A DNA stretch of 39,636 nt, taken from assembly GCA_028276365.1 (NCBI GenBank), contig JAPYWL010000009.1, positions 1-39,636 on the forward strand, given 5' to 3'. Source of the stretch: Deltaproteobacteria bacterium. Its GTDB lineage: Bacteria > DRYD01. Below the pieces are notes generated by a model. The model ran no database searches, was not told where the DNA came from, and worked only from the letters and a program-made list of their open reading frames with translations. Within the stretch, counting starts at the first letter, position 1. Every line of letters begins with the position of its first letter. The position numbers and the translations under genes were made by a program. Positions 19,877 to 28,991 of the stretch are shown here, piece after piece.

Positions 19877-22825
19877 TTAAATTTTAATTGAGATATTTTG
19901 GAAATATTTTTTAGCTTCTTCTTTATCTAATTTTCCATTTTTTACTAAATAAGCTAAGCACTCATTATAATTTTGAATTTCCGCTTTAGTTTCGCCTATT
20001 TTATAAATATATTGTAAATATTCATTATAATTATTTTCTAATATTGTTTTTCTTATTTCATTATCAAAGACTACTACCTCTATTAAAGGAACAAAATTAT
20101 TTAGAGTAGAAGAGTAGATTAACTTTTGAGATAAACCTAAATTTAGGGAATTAATCAGTTTATTTTTATATTCTTCTTTATTTTTTAGTATATCTAATAG
20201 ATTTTTACTAGCTTCAAATAAAGATGGGTAATTTAATTCAAGGATAACGGTTTTTCTAATGCTAACTAAGTTTAAAACTATATTTATTAAATCATAATCT
20301 ATTAAATTAGTAGAAAGCCAAATTATATCAAAATCATCATATAAAATATTAAATAATACTTTATTTAGTAAATTTCTATCATTTTGGTATTCAAATTGTA
20401 TTATAATGCTTTCTTTATCTATAAAGTTATATTCTATTTTTTCTGAGATAACAGCTATTTTTTTAACTTGATTACTGTTAATTTGATTAATAGTAGTAGC
20501 TAAAGTATAGGATTTACCACTACCTAAGTCTCCTGTAGATATAACTAAACCTTTTATATTATTTAATAAAATACTGATATCAATAATAGGTAAAAATACT
20601 TCATTTAAAGAAGGAGCATTTAGTATTTTTCTAATGTTTAATATATACCCATCGACTGTTTTATAGGTATATAATTTATATTTTATATTGTCTTTTACAA
20701 AGAATTTTTCAAATATACCATTATTTTTAAGAATTTCTAATTCTTTAGGATTAAGTAATTCTTTAATGAAATTAAATATATCTCCATTTTTTAGTGACAC
20801 TTTTCCTAATGCAGCAAGATTATTCTTTATTTTTAAAAAAGGCCTGTTATTTGGTTTTATGAATAGGATATTAGAATTTAGATCTTCTTTATTCATAAAA
20901 TCTATAAGTTTATAGATATCATAAGGTAAATCTTGGGTAATTTCTAATTCTTCTTCTATATTTTGCTTGATAAATACTTCATTTAATTTTTCTATATTTT
21001 GATTTAAATTATTAACAATAGAGGTTAAATTATTTTGAATTTCCTCTTTTATTTTTATATTCAAGTCCTGTAGTATATTTTGTAGTTTATTTTCTATATT
21101 ACTTTGGATTAAATTTATTTTATTATTTATTTCTTCTATTTTGTTATCTTGAATAAAGTCTATTAGTTTTTGAGTATGATCTTTATGGGATTCTATTATA
21201 TTAATTAATTCTGTCTTTAAATTTAAATAATTTTCATTTAATTTAGAATCCAATTTATTGGATATTTCGAAGTTATAAAATTCTTTTATTTCATTTATTG
21301 ATTTTAATAAATTTTCATTTAAAGAAGATAATAGATTGTTATTTATTTCAATAGTTTTGTTTAGTAAGGTTTCGTTTAATTGATCTTTTAGATTTATAAA
21401 GATTTCATTTTTATTACTATCAAGAATACTATAAACTTGATCTTTAAAGGAGTTCAATGCAGCTTCGAGTTTTTGAATATAACTTGTTTGAGCTGAATCA
21501 ATTTGAGATTGGACATTCGTTACATACTCTATTATTTTGTTTTCTATTAAATGTTGAGTTTCATTTAATATATTATTTACCTCATTTTTTATATTATTTA
21601 TTTTTTCTTCTAATTCAAATATTCTTTGAGATTGAATAGCATCTATTAATGATTGTACATTGATATATTGATTATTTAGATTTTCGATTTTCTTTTCTAC
21701 TTCAATGATTTTTTGTGTTTGAGCAGCATCTATTTCAGCTTGAACATTAGAAACGTATTCTATGATTTTCTCTTCAACTAATTTAGAAAAAGATTCTTTA
21801 GAAGAATTTAGTTCGTTTAAAAGATTTTCAATTTTCTTTTCTACTTGGATTATTTTTTCAGTTTGAGCAGCATCTATTTCAGATTGAACATTAGAAACGT
21901 ATTCTATGATTTTTTCTTCAATTAATTTAGAAAGAGATTCTTTAGAAGAATTTAGTTCATTTGAAAGATTTTCAATTTTATTATTTAAATCATTTACAAT
22001 ATTATATAAGCTATTTAGATTCTCTTCTATTTCTAAAATTTTATCACTTTGAGTAAGATCTACTTTTACTTGATAATTTTGAAAATAATCTATTATCTTA
22101 TTATCTATTTTATTATCTACCAATGAATTTAGTTCATCTAGCTTACTATTTAATTTTTCAATATTATCTTTATAGGTGTTTATTATTTCAATTAAATCAT
22201 TTATTTTAATTTCATAATCATTTGTAAAATTATCTATTTTAAGGAAGATGTTATTAATTTTTGTTTCATAGTTATCTGTTAAGTTTAAGAGTTTTTCTTT
22301 TAGACTTTCTGTTAATGATTGTAAAGAATTAATTGTTTCATGAGTTATTAATTCTTTTTCTTTTAATTCATTTATAATATTAAGATATTCAGGAATTTTT
22401 TCTATATTTTCTTTTAAGCTTACTATTGGTTCAAGATAAGCCTTATAAGAATTTAACTCCTCTTTAAAAGTTTCTACTTTTGTAATTAAATTATCTAATT
22501 CAGATATTTTAGAAAACAGAATACTTAAATCTTTAGAATAATTATCTATTAAATTATAGATTTCATTTTTTTCTTTATTAAAGTTTTCTAATTTATTTTC
22601 AATTTCACTTAATTTTAGATGTAAATTTTCTGGAATATTTAAATTCATTAAGTTCTCTTTTAGGGAATTAAATATATTTTCTATTTCTTTAAGCTTAGAA
22701 TCTAAGTTATTATATTTTTCATTTAAATCATTAATAGAATTATTTATTTCATTTAAGTTTAAATTAACTTCACTACTTTCAGTTAATTGTTCTATTTTTT
22801 GAATTTTTTTCTCTTTTTTACTCAT
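19877..22825 (-). CDS. Giant coiled-coil protein fused to a degenerate PilT-like ATPase domain
   Basis: A 982-residue protein of unknown function. Residues about 1-620 are almost continuous coiled coil rich in Leu, Ile, Asn, Lys and Glu with no membrane segment, including two near-identical 48-residue units (293-340, 341-388). Residues about 633-982 have the layout of the PilT retraction ATPase: a PAS-like N-domain (YDIYKLIDFMNKED, IKNNLAALGKVSL, NIRKILNAPSLNEVFLP), then Walker A GDLGSGKSYT (765-774), a strand at 789-796, a Walker-B-like strand FDIIWLST (832-839) and a helical C-terminus ending GKLDKEEAKKYF, like the PilT GxIs-x-EeA tail. The catalytic Glu of PilT (VGEMRD) is replaced by LSTNLID and the His box (LSTLHT) by LELNYP, so ATP turnover is doubtful. 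The ribosome site AGGAGT supports the start. Confidence 0.8.
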   Translation of the reverse strand: MSKKEKKIQKIEQLTESSEVNLNLNEINNSINDLNEKYNNLDSKLKEIENIFNSLKENLMNLNIPENLHLKLSEIENKLENFNKEKNEIYNLIDNYSKDLSILFSKISELDNLITKVETFKEELNSYKAYLEPIVSLKENIEKIPEYLNIINELKEKELITHETINSLQSLTESLKEKLLNLTDNYETKINNIFLKIDNFTNDYEIKINDLIEIINTYKDNIEKLNSKLDELNSLVDNKIDNKIIDYFQNYQVKVDLTQSDKILEIEENLNSLYNIVNDLNNKIENLSNELNSSKESLSKLIEEKIIEYVSNVQSEIDAAQTEKIIQVEKKIENLLNELNSSKESFSKLVEEKIIEYVSNVQAEIDAAQTQKIIEVEKKIENLNNQYINVQSLIDAIQSQRIFELEEKINNIKNEVNNILNETQHLIENKIIEYVTNVQSQIDSAQTSYIQKLEAALNSFKDQVYSILDSNKNEIFINLKDQLNETLLNKTIEINNNLLSSLNENLLKSINEIKEFYNFEISNKLDSKLNENYLNLKTELINIIESHKDHTQKLIDFIQDNKIEEINNKINLIQSNIENKLQNILQDLNIKIKEEIQNNLTSIVNNLNQNIEKLNEVFIKQNIEEELEITQDLPYDIYKLIDFMNKEDLNSNILFIKPNNRPFLKIKNNLAALGKVSLKNGDIFNFIKELLNPKELEILKNNGIFEKFFVKDNIKYKLYTYKTVDGYILNIRKILNAPSLNEVFLPIIDISILLNNIKGLVISTGDLGSGKSYTLATTINQINSNQVKKIAVISEKIEYNFIDKESIIIQFEYQNDRNLLNKVLFNILYDDFDIIWLSTNLIDYDLINIVLNLVSIRKTVILELNYPSLFEASKNLLDILKNKEEYKNKLINSLNLGLSQKLIYSSTLNNFVPLIEVVVFDNEIRKTILENNYNEYLQYIYKIGETKAEIQNYNECLAYLVKNGKLDKEEAKKYFQNISIKI
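21662..21949 (-). repeat. Two tandem 144-bp (48-residue) units inside the coiled-coil gene
   Basis: Units 21806-21949 and 21662-21805 encode the near-identical stretches starting SSKESLSKLIEEKIIEYVSN and SSKESFSKLVEEKIIEYVSN. The two differ by only a few substitutions over most of their length and the DNA is almost as similar, which indicates recent duplication. More diverged relatives of the same unit lie around residues 236-280, 389-420 and 426-460 of the protein. Confidence 0.85.
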
Positions 22826-22884
22826 ACAAATTTAACTCCTTTTTTAATATTTTTTTATTATTTTATTTTATAATTTAAATTTAC

Positions 22885-23919
22885 TTAAGAATTTTTTATA
22901 TAATCAATTAAAAATTTAACGTTATCTATTAAAGTATTTGATTTTAATCCATGTCCTACATTAAAGATGTATCTTTTTTTTATATCCCCCTCTCCTTTTA
23001 TCTTTTCAAAAATATTTTTAAAACTCCTTTTCAATATGCTTCTGAAAGTATTTATATTTAAAGTTAATAAGAAAGGATCTAAATTACCTTGAATTGCTTT
23101 ATCTGTTTTATAAAAATAAAATAATAAATTCTCTTTAAAATCTACAGATAAACAATCTATATTTAAATCATCTAAAAAATCGACTATATAAATTGTATCT
23201 AAACAAAAAAATATGATAGGTATTTTACTATTTCTTTTAAATTCATTGAAAATATTTATATAGTAGTCTTTAAAATAGTAATTAAATTCAAATTTAGATA
23301 ATTCAAACAAAAAGGAATCAAATATTTGAATAGCATCAAAACCTAAATTACTTAGAAATTCTATATATTTAAGTATAGCTTTACTAAAGAATGAAATAAT
23401 ATTTTTCCAGTTTTCTGAATATATAAGTTCCTTAACTTTATTTTCTTTATTTTTCTTACTTTTTTCATAGTTTTTGAATAAATAAGAAATAGTAGTATAT
23501 AAACCTGGAGAAAATCCTATTAGTGGCTTTTTTAAATAATTTTTTATTTCAATCACAGGTTTTTTTAAAAATTCTAATTTTTCTGCTGGATTTATTAACC
23601 TAAGATTATTAATATCTTTATTTAACTTAACTATTGGACCGATATTATCTATAACATCATAACTTACCCCCTCTATTATATCATATACTAAAGAAATATC
23701 AGAAAAAATAATAGCTGCATCTAATTCAAAATACTTAAAAGGTAATATTGTTAATTCTATTATTAAATCGGGATTTTTAATTAAATCTATAAATTTATAT
23801 TTTTCCCTTAAAATCCTATATTCTGGTAAATATCTACCACTTTGCCTTAAAAACCAAATAGGAATATTATTTCCATAATTTTGTTTATTCAATGCTTTTA
23901 AAAATATATTATTATTCAT
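22885..23919 (-). CDS. hemE: Uroporphyrinogen decarboxylase HemE
   Basis: HemE removes four carboxyl groups from uroporphyrinogen III to give coproporphyrinogen III in haem synthesis. The first family signature is at residues 20-34 (PIWFLRQSGRYLPEY; Leu replaces the usual Met). The essential Asp is in FSDISLVYD (D74). The second region GFSPGLYTTISYLF is a diverged form of the usual GAPFTLAxY, and the end motif FNVGHGL is present. Length (344) is normal. hemL lies four genes upstream on the same strand; other haem genes are not here. A TATAAT hexamer at 24018-24023 could be a -10 but has no good -35. No Shine-Dalgarno. Confidence 0.93.
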   Translation of the reverse strand: MNNNIFLKALNKQNYGNNIPIWFLRQSGRYLPEYRILREKYKFIDLIKNPDLIIELTILPFKYFELDAAIIFSDISLVYDIIEGVSYDVIDNIGPIVKLNKDINNLRLINPAEKLEFLKKPVIEIKNYLKKPLIGFSPGLYTTISYLFKNYEKSKKNKENKVKELIYSENWKNIISFFSKAILKYIEFLSNLGFDAIQIFDSFLFELSKFEFNYYFKDYYINIFNEFKRNSKIPIIFFCLDTIYIVDFLDDLNIDCLSVDFKENLLFYFYKTDKAIQGNLDPFLLTLNINTFRSILKRSFKNIFEKIKGEGDIKKRYIFNVGHGLKSNTLIDNVKFLIDYIKNS

Positions 23920-24053
23920 AAAATTCTGTTATTCTTTGATATCCAGAAAAACTACTCTATTTCACATTAACAGTTTTTTTTTTATTATGAAGGATTTTTT
24001 ATTTTTTTTACCTAATTATTATATTGGAGTAAATATACATTAAACACTTTAGC

Positions 24054-24968
24054 TTACCCATAGGGGAATTGAAAGAGAGTTTTTTTGAATTTAAAATTAG
24101 ATTTTATTAAGTAATTATTTAAAATGTTTTCAACTGTTTTAGCGGGGATTAATCCCACTATTTCAGTATTTTCTATTTCTAAATTTAATTCCTTTGAATA
24201 TTGCTTTATTGTTTCAAAGATAAAATAAAAATCAGTATTTAAAATATCAAGGATATTTAGAGATAATTGATATAGATTTTGGGATTGTAAGTAAAAAACT
24301 TTAGCTTGGACATTTTTGATCCCATTATTACTTTCTCTTATTTTTTTTGCTAATTCATTTAATTTTTCTTTTATATTTTGATCATTAATTTTGTAATTAA
24401 CATTAAATGCTAATAATGGTTTCCTTACTCCTATAAAACTAACACCTAACCTTTCATGTATTAACTTATCTTTATATATATCAGGATATATATCTAAATT
24501 GTTTTTAGTTAATAACATTTCTTTTAGTTTTTCAAAACCTAAATTTCTTATTTTATTCATTTTATATCTATTTTCTTTACTAGCGTTAAATCCATAAAAA
24601 TATACAGGAATATTAAATTTTTCAAAAAATTTATATCCAAACTCATTAACTAAATTAGTTAATTCTTTGTAGGATATGTTTTTAATAGGGATAAAAGGAA
24701 TAACATCTATAGCTCCACTTCTTGGATGAACCCCAACATGTTTATTTAAATCTATTTTATCATAAATTAATTCTGTAATGTTAAAAATGGTATTAAAAAC
24801 TTTATTAACATTACCTATAAAACTAAATACACTCCTATTATGATCCCAATCGTAATGAACATCTAATAAATTAACTTTACTTGATTTTATGGTCTTAACA
24901 ATTGAATTAATTAAATCTAAATTTCTACCTTCACTTATATTTGGAACACTCTCTATTATTATATCCAT
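24054..24968 (-). CDS. ftcD: Glutamate formimidoyltransferase family protein (FtcD-like, transferase domains only)
   Basis: A 304-residue FtcD homologue with both halves of the formiminotransferase fold: VPNISEGR (8-15), DWDHNRSVFSFIGN (40-53), HVGVHPRSGAIDVIPFIP (77-94, with the catalytic-type His81), and GVRKPLLAFNVNY. The cyclodeaminase domain of the bifunctional enzyme is absent. In histidine breakdown the enzyme moves a formimino group from formiminoglutamate to tetrahydrofolate; no other Hut gene is present. FtcD homologues outside Hut clusters are known to be able to act on 5-formyl-tetrahydrofolate in place of the cycloligase, so that role is possible here. It lies 22 bp after arsC. 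Confidence 0.88.
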   Translation of the reverse strand: MDIIIESVPNISEGRNLDLINSIVKTIKSSKVNLLDVHYDWDHNRSVFSFIGNVNKVFNTIFNITELIYDKIDLNKHVGVHPRSGAIDVIPFIPIKNISYKELTNLVNEFGYKFFEKFNIPVYFYGFNASKENRYKMNKIRNLGFEKLKEMLLTKNNLDIYPDIYKDKLIHERLGVSFIGVRKPLLAFNVNYKINDQNIKEKLNELAKKIRESNNGIKNVQAKVFYLQSQNLYQLSLNILDILNTDFYFIFETIKQYSKELNLEIENTEIVGLIPAKTVENILNNYLIKSNFKFKKTLFQFPYG

Positions 24969-24990
24969 ACTCTTTAATAATTATTTAAAT

Positions 24991-25410
24991 CTATAAATCT
25001 ATTTTTTCGTTGTTTTTTATTTTTGATAAGAGATTAAAAATATTTTCATATAGTTTTTGGTAAATAAAATAGAATTGTTCATAAGAAAATGGATCAATTA
25101 AAGACCAGTGTAAAGTAATTTTTCCTTTAATAGGTGGGCATTCAGTAGCTGCACTATCACATACCGTTATTATTATATCGCATTCATTATATGGTATCTC
25201 ATTTATAGATTTTGAATATAAGTTATTATAATTTATATTATTTTCTTCTAAAATTCTAATTGCTAAAGGATTAACGTATCCTGTGGGTTTAGTACCTGCA
25301 GAATATATTTCAATATCATTTATATCTAATTCTTTAGCGATTTTTTTAGCGATTGCTTCTGCTATTTGACTCCTTGCTGAGTTTCCTGTACATATAAAAG
25401 CTATTTTCAT
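24991..25410 (-). CDS. arsC: Arsenate reductase, thioredoxin-linked ArsC type
   Basis: A 139-residue low-molecular-weight phosphatase fold protein that would reduce arsenate to arsenite using a Cys relay and thioredoxin. The P-loop is C7-TGNSA-R13-S. The relay cysteines are Cys84 (TVCDSAATECPP) and Cys91, the ArsC spacing. HWSLIDP (101-107) contains the general-acid Asp. Keeping all three Cys favours ArsC over a plain tyrosine phosphatase. No arsR or arsenite pump gene is adjacent; it is between the capD-like gene (28 bp) and ftcD (22 bp). A GAGGGG ribosome site is present. The window's thioredoxin could be its reductant, but that is inference. Confidence 0.9.
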   Translation of the reverse strand: MKIAFICTGNSARSQIAEAIAKKIAKELDINDIEIYSAGTKPTGYVNPLAIRILEENNINYNNLYSKSINEIPYNECDIIITVCDSAATECPPIKGKITLHWSLIDPFSYEQFYFIYQKLYENIFNLLSKIKNNEKIDL

Positions 25411-25438
25411 AATACTATCCCCTCTTTTTTATTATTTC

Positions 25439-27262
25439 TTAATTCTTTTTAGAAGTTTCAATTGATTTCAATTCTTTAGGTTCTAATTCTTTTATAAAGT
25501 TCCATAAAATCTTTTCTAATTCTTCTATATTATTTAAATTTAAATTATAATTTTTTATAAAATTGATAAATTCTTGGATTTTAGATAGGTTTTCCTTAAT
25601 TGGTAAATTATGATCAATAATAAAAATAAATTGTTTTTTTTCTCTTATTGATTCATAAGGGTAAATTAATTCTTCATTTAATTTTTCTCCTTTCCTTAAT
25701 CCTATTATCTCAATTGGAATATTTTTGTTATAGTTAAGTAATTCAATAATTTTTTTAGTTAACTCAAAAATATTTATACTTTCCCCCATATCTAAAACTG
25801 ATATATCCGAAGAATTGGTATTTATTAATGAAAAAATAATTAATTTAGCAGCTTCAGTAGGTAGCATAAAATATCTTTTAACATTTATATCTGTTATTTT
25901 TACCTTATTATATAAATTTATTTGTTTAATAATGCTTGGGATTAAACTTCCTGAGCTTCCAAATACATTCCCAAATCGCACTATTATATAACTATTATTA
26001 TTATCTATTACAGAATAATATAAAGTTAATATTTCGCCTATCCTTTTTGTTAATCCCATAAAACTACTTGGATTAACTGCTTTATCTGTAGATATAAAAA
26101 CAAATTTCTTATTACTTTTTAATAAATTAACATTTTCTAATATATTTAAAGTTCCTAGTATATTAGTTTTAAAAGCTAAATATTTATTTTGTTCTACTAA
26201 AGGTAAATGTTTTTTAGCTGCACAGTGAAATATAATATCACTTTCTTTTATATACTCCTTTATATTTTTATCATTTATATCAATTAAAATAAAATCTTTT
26301 TTAGTATCGTTATAATATTCGGTTTCTAAAATTAAATTATGTATTCCTTCTTCAGAAATATCTATACCAATAATCCTTGATACTTTTAATTCTAGTAATT
26401 CTTTAAATATATGTTTTCCTATGCTTCCACCTGCTCCTGTTATTAAATAAGTACTATCTTTATAATTTGAAATATCTATTTCTATATTTCTTTTTTCTCG
26501 TTTTATTAGATCCTCTATTCTTATATTTTGAACAATATAGGTATTTAAGCTTATGTTCTCTATTTTTTTTATAGTTATATCATAAGTTTTAGATTGTATA
26601 ACTTTTTGATAAGTTTCATCATTTACATCTTTATCAATATAAATTTCTTTAATTGGGAGTTTTTTTATTATATTAAGATCATAATAAATAGGGATTCCTT
26701 TTAATGTTTTTCCTCTTATTTTAAAATCATCAAAAATTAATCCAACTATTTCATAATTTAAATTTTGTAGAAAATTTATAAGGTAATCTAGATTTTTTTC
26801 ATTTAGAACTAATAAAATTTTAATTTTATTTGTATTTTCTGCAAATTCTCTTAAGCTTCTTAAAATAACTCTAACTGAGAATAATAAGAATAAAGAAACA
26901 AAAAATGAAATAATTATGATGCTTCTAGGTAATAGTTCTCCTCCTGCTAAAAAGAAAAATAATCCGAAAAATAAATTAACTACAATAAAAACAATTATAA
27001 ACCTAATGAATTCCTTAAATGAAGCATATTGCCATTTTTCTTCATAATCCCCAAATGCTAATAAACTTATTACAATCAATATAGAATATATAGCAAAATA
27101 TGAAAATCTACTAATAAAAAATTCTTTTGGAAATATAAAATCAAATCTTAAGAATGTCGAAAAAAATAATGAAAATAATATTAATAAAAAATCTACTATG
27201 ATTAATCCTATATTATTAAAAAAAGAAAAATCTTTAGTATTAAAATTAATCACTTTAAGCAT
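25439..27262 (-). CDS. Membrane-bound UDP-sugar 4,6-dehydratase (CapD/WbpM/FlaA1 family)
   Basis: An inner-membrane nucleotide-sugar dehydratase, probably making UDP-4-keto-6-deoxy sugar for surface polysaccharide or glycoprotein. In 607 residues: four membrane helices (about 17-39, 54-71, 86-107, 113-132), a first Rossmann-like domain (about 147-230), then the SDR domain with NAD motif GAGGSIG (276-282), CAAKKHLPLVEQN (347-359), and catalytic STDKAVNPSSFMGLTKR (391-407), where Met402 replaces the SDR Tyr, as is typical for this family. The C-terminal part (RKGEKLNEELIY) is also standard. It stands without glycosyltransferases, between hemL and arsC. No Shine-Dalgarno. Confidence 0.92.
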   Translation of the reverse strand: MLKVINFNTKDFSFFNNIGLIIVDFLLILFSLFFSTFLRFDFIFPKEFFISRFSYFAIYSILIVISLLAFGDYEEKWQYASFKEFIRFIIVFIVVNLFFGLFFFLAGGELLPRSIIIISFFVSLFLLFSVRVILRSLREFAENTNKIKILLVLNEKNLDYLINFLQNLNYEIVGLIFDDFKIRGKTLKGIPIYYDLNIIKKLPIKEIYIDKDVNDETYQKVIQSKTYDITIKKIENISLNTYIVQNIRIEDLIKREKRNIEIDISNYKDSTYLITGAGGSIGKHIFKELLELKVSRIIGIDISEEGIHNLILETEYYNDTKKDFILIDINDKNIKEYIKESDIIFHCAAKKHLPLVEQNKYLAFKTNILGTLNILENVNLLKSNKKFVFISTDKAVNPSSFMGLTKRIGEILTLYYSVIDNNNSYIIVRFGNVFGSSGSLIPSIIKQINLYNKVKITDINVKRYFMLPTEAAKLIIFSLINTNSSDISVLDMGESINIFELTKKIIELLNYNKNIPIEIIGLRKGEKLNEELIYPYESIREKKQFIFIIDHNLPIKENLSKIQEFINFIKNYNLNLNNIEELEKILWNFIKELEPKELKSIETSKKN

Positions 27263-27324
27263 TTTGCTATAATATGAAAACTACGTTGATTATTTTTTTC
27301 ATGTATAAGTGTTTAAAAGAAAAA

Positions 27325-28614
27325 TTAGTAATATTTTTTAAAGTATTCTTCTATTATATCAAGTGTTTTAGATACTAAAGACATATTATGTTCAAAAGAT
27401 AGAAAGGCAGCTTCAAATTGTGAAGGTGGTAAATAAATACCATTTTTTATTAAGAACCTAAAGAAATCAGCATATTTACCTGTATCACTTTTTATTACAT
27501 CTTTATAATTTCTTATTTCATTTGAATTATTAAAAAATAAAGTCCACATAGATTTATATCTGTTAAAAAATATATCAACATTATATTTACTTTTTATGGT
27601 TTTAATTCCATTTTCAAGGATTTCTCCTAATTCTTCTAAGTATGAATAATTTTTAGATTTAAGGATATTAAGAGTTAATATACCTGAAAGCATAGTTATG
27701 GGGTTACCTGAGAAGGTGCCTGCTTGAAAAGTTTGCCCTAATGGAGCTAACTCGTCCATTATGTAGGATTTTCCACCATATACTCCAATAGGTAGTCCTC
27801 CTCCTACTATCTTCCCTAAGATAATTATATCAGGATCATACTCATTAGAAAGCCCTCCAAAACAGAATCTAAACCCTGTTATAACTTCATCAAATATTAA
27901 GATTGCTTGATATTTTTTAGTTATTTCTCTTAAGAATTTCAGGAATCCATTAGTGGGTTTAACTACGCCCATATTTCCTGCAACAGGTTCTACAATAACT
28001 GCTGCTATTTCTTCACCGTACTTATTAAAAGCTAATTCTACTTCTTCTTTATTGTTATATTCACAAACAATAGTTTCTTGCTCTTTGATATTTAATTCTT
28101 GGGTTAGTATGGAAGATCCCCCTTTTACTAATAATGAATCAACATGCCCATGGTAATTACCTTCAAATTTTAGAATTTTTTTTCGTTTGGTGTAATTTTT
28201 AGCTAATCTTATTGCGGATAAAACTGCTTCAGTGCCACTATTTACTACTCTTAATTTTTCTATTGATCTAAACCCTTCTTTTATTAATTTAGCAAATTCT
28301 ATTTCATAATAATGACAAGCTCCAAAATGGATACCTTTATTTAGCTGATTCTTTAGTTCATTTACTATGTATTCATTCGAATGTCCTAATATCATTGTCC
28401 CCCAAGCTAATACATAGTCTATATAGCTATTATTATCTTCGTCAATTACAATAGCACCATAACCCTCTTTAAAATAAATTGGATCATAATTAACTTTATT
28501 AAATGATCTAGCAGGGCTATTAACTCCACCTACTAAATGCTTTATTGCTTCTTTATATAATTCTTTAGATTTATTTATTTGATGTTCGTTTTTAATTTGT
28601 TTTGTTTCATTCAT
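27325..28614 (-). CDS. hemL: Glutamate-1-semialdehyde 2,1-aminomutase HemL
   Basis: HemL converts glutamate-1-semialdehyde to 5-aminolevulinate (C5 pathway of haem synthesis) with PLP. Motifs in 429 residues: GGVNSPARSF (29-38), NSGTEAVLSAIRLA (125-138), HGHVDS (155-160), FDEVITGFRF (241-250), PLP Lys268 in ILGKIVGGGLPIG, and QAGTFSGNP (297-305). All are standard. It has a GGAAAGGAAG ribosome site. hemE lies downstream in the same direction, after capD-like, arsC and ftcD, so haem synthesis is at least loosely clustered. Confidence 0.95.
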   Translation of the reverse strand: MNETKQIKNEHQINKSKELYKEAIKHLVGGVNSPARSFNKVNYDPIYFKEGYGAIVIDEDNNSYIDYVLAWGTMILGHSNEYIVNELKNQLNKGIHFGACHYYEIEFAKLIKEGFRSIEKLRVVNSGTEAVLSAIRLAKNYTKRKKILKFEGNYHGHVDSLLVKGGSSILTQELNIKEQETIVCEYNNKEEVELAFNKYGEEIAAVIVEPVAGNMGVVKPTNGFLKFLREITKKYQAILIFDEVITGFRFCFGGLSNEYDPDIIILGKIVGGGLPIGVYGGKSYIMDELAPLGQTFQAGTFSGNPITMLSGILTLNILKSKNYSYLEELGEILENGIKTIKSKYNVDIFFNRYKSMWTLFFNNSNEIRNYKDVIKSDTGKYADFFRFLIKNGIYLPPSQFEAAFLSFEHNMSLVSKTLDIIEEYFKKYY

Positions 28615-28772
28615 CTTTTTCTTCCTTTCCTTTTTTGGATTTATAAAAATAATAAAAAATTTATTATGATATTTATTTTACATAAGCTTAGCTTTTTAGA
28701 TATAAAGAGTGATGTCATTTACCAAGCCTTTTTAATAGCTTAATTTGAAAATATCCCAGATCTATAAGTTTG

Positions 28773-28808
28773 TATTTTTAAAGTTTATATTTTTAAAGTT
28801 TATATTTT
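28773..28808. repeat. 15-bp direct repeat, 2.4 copies
   Basis: The unit TATTTTTAAAGTTTA occurs twice in exact tandem (28773-28787, 28788-28802), followed by a partial third copy TATTTT. It lies in the hemL upstream region and could be a regulator site or simple slippage product. Confidence 0.7.
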
Positions 28809-28947
28809 CGTCCCTTTTATAAACTCTCTTAAATATGAAATAAATCCGAATTTTACCACTTTATTAAACTAATAATATTTTATATTTATAAACATTTATC
28901 TTTATAAAAATTTCTATAAACCACATTAAAATCCTTTTTCCAGAAAA

Positions 28948-28961
28948 TCAAGATTTCTTGA
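28948..28961 (-). terminator. Weak hairpin downstream of HD-GYP gene
   Basis: A 5-bp stem TCAAG/CTTGA with a 4-base loop is followed on the minus strand by TTTTCT. It is 31 bases past the HD-GYP stop. The stem is short and A/T-rich, so this is only a weak candidate for an intrinsic terminator. Confidence 0.3.
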
Positions 28962-28991
28962 GGGTTTAGGTTAAATTACTTTTTGATTTTT

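Larger units (their letters stand above)
28615..28991. other. 377-bp intergenic region between HD-GYP and hemL
   Basis: No convincing gene is seen. It contains the hemL ribosome site at its left end, a 15-bp direct repeat (28773-28808), and a small hairpin near the HD-GYP stop (28948-28961). A hemL promoter should lie here; a CATAAT at 28663-28668 on the minus strand is a possible -10 but has no matching -35. Confidence 0.5.
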
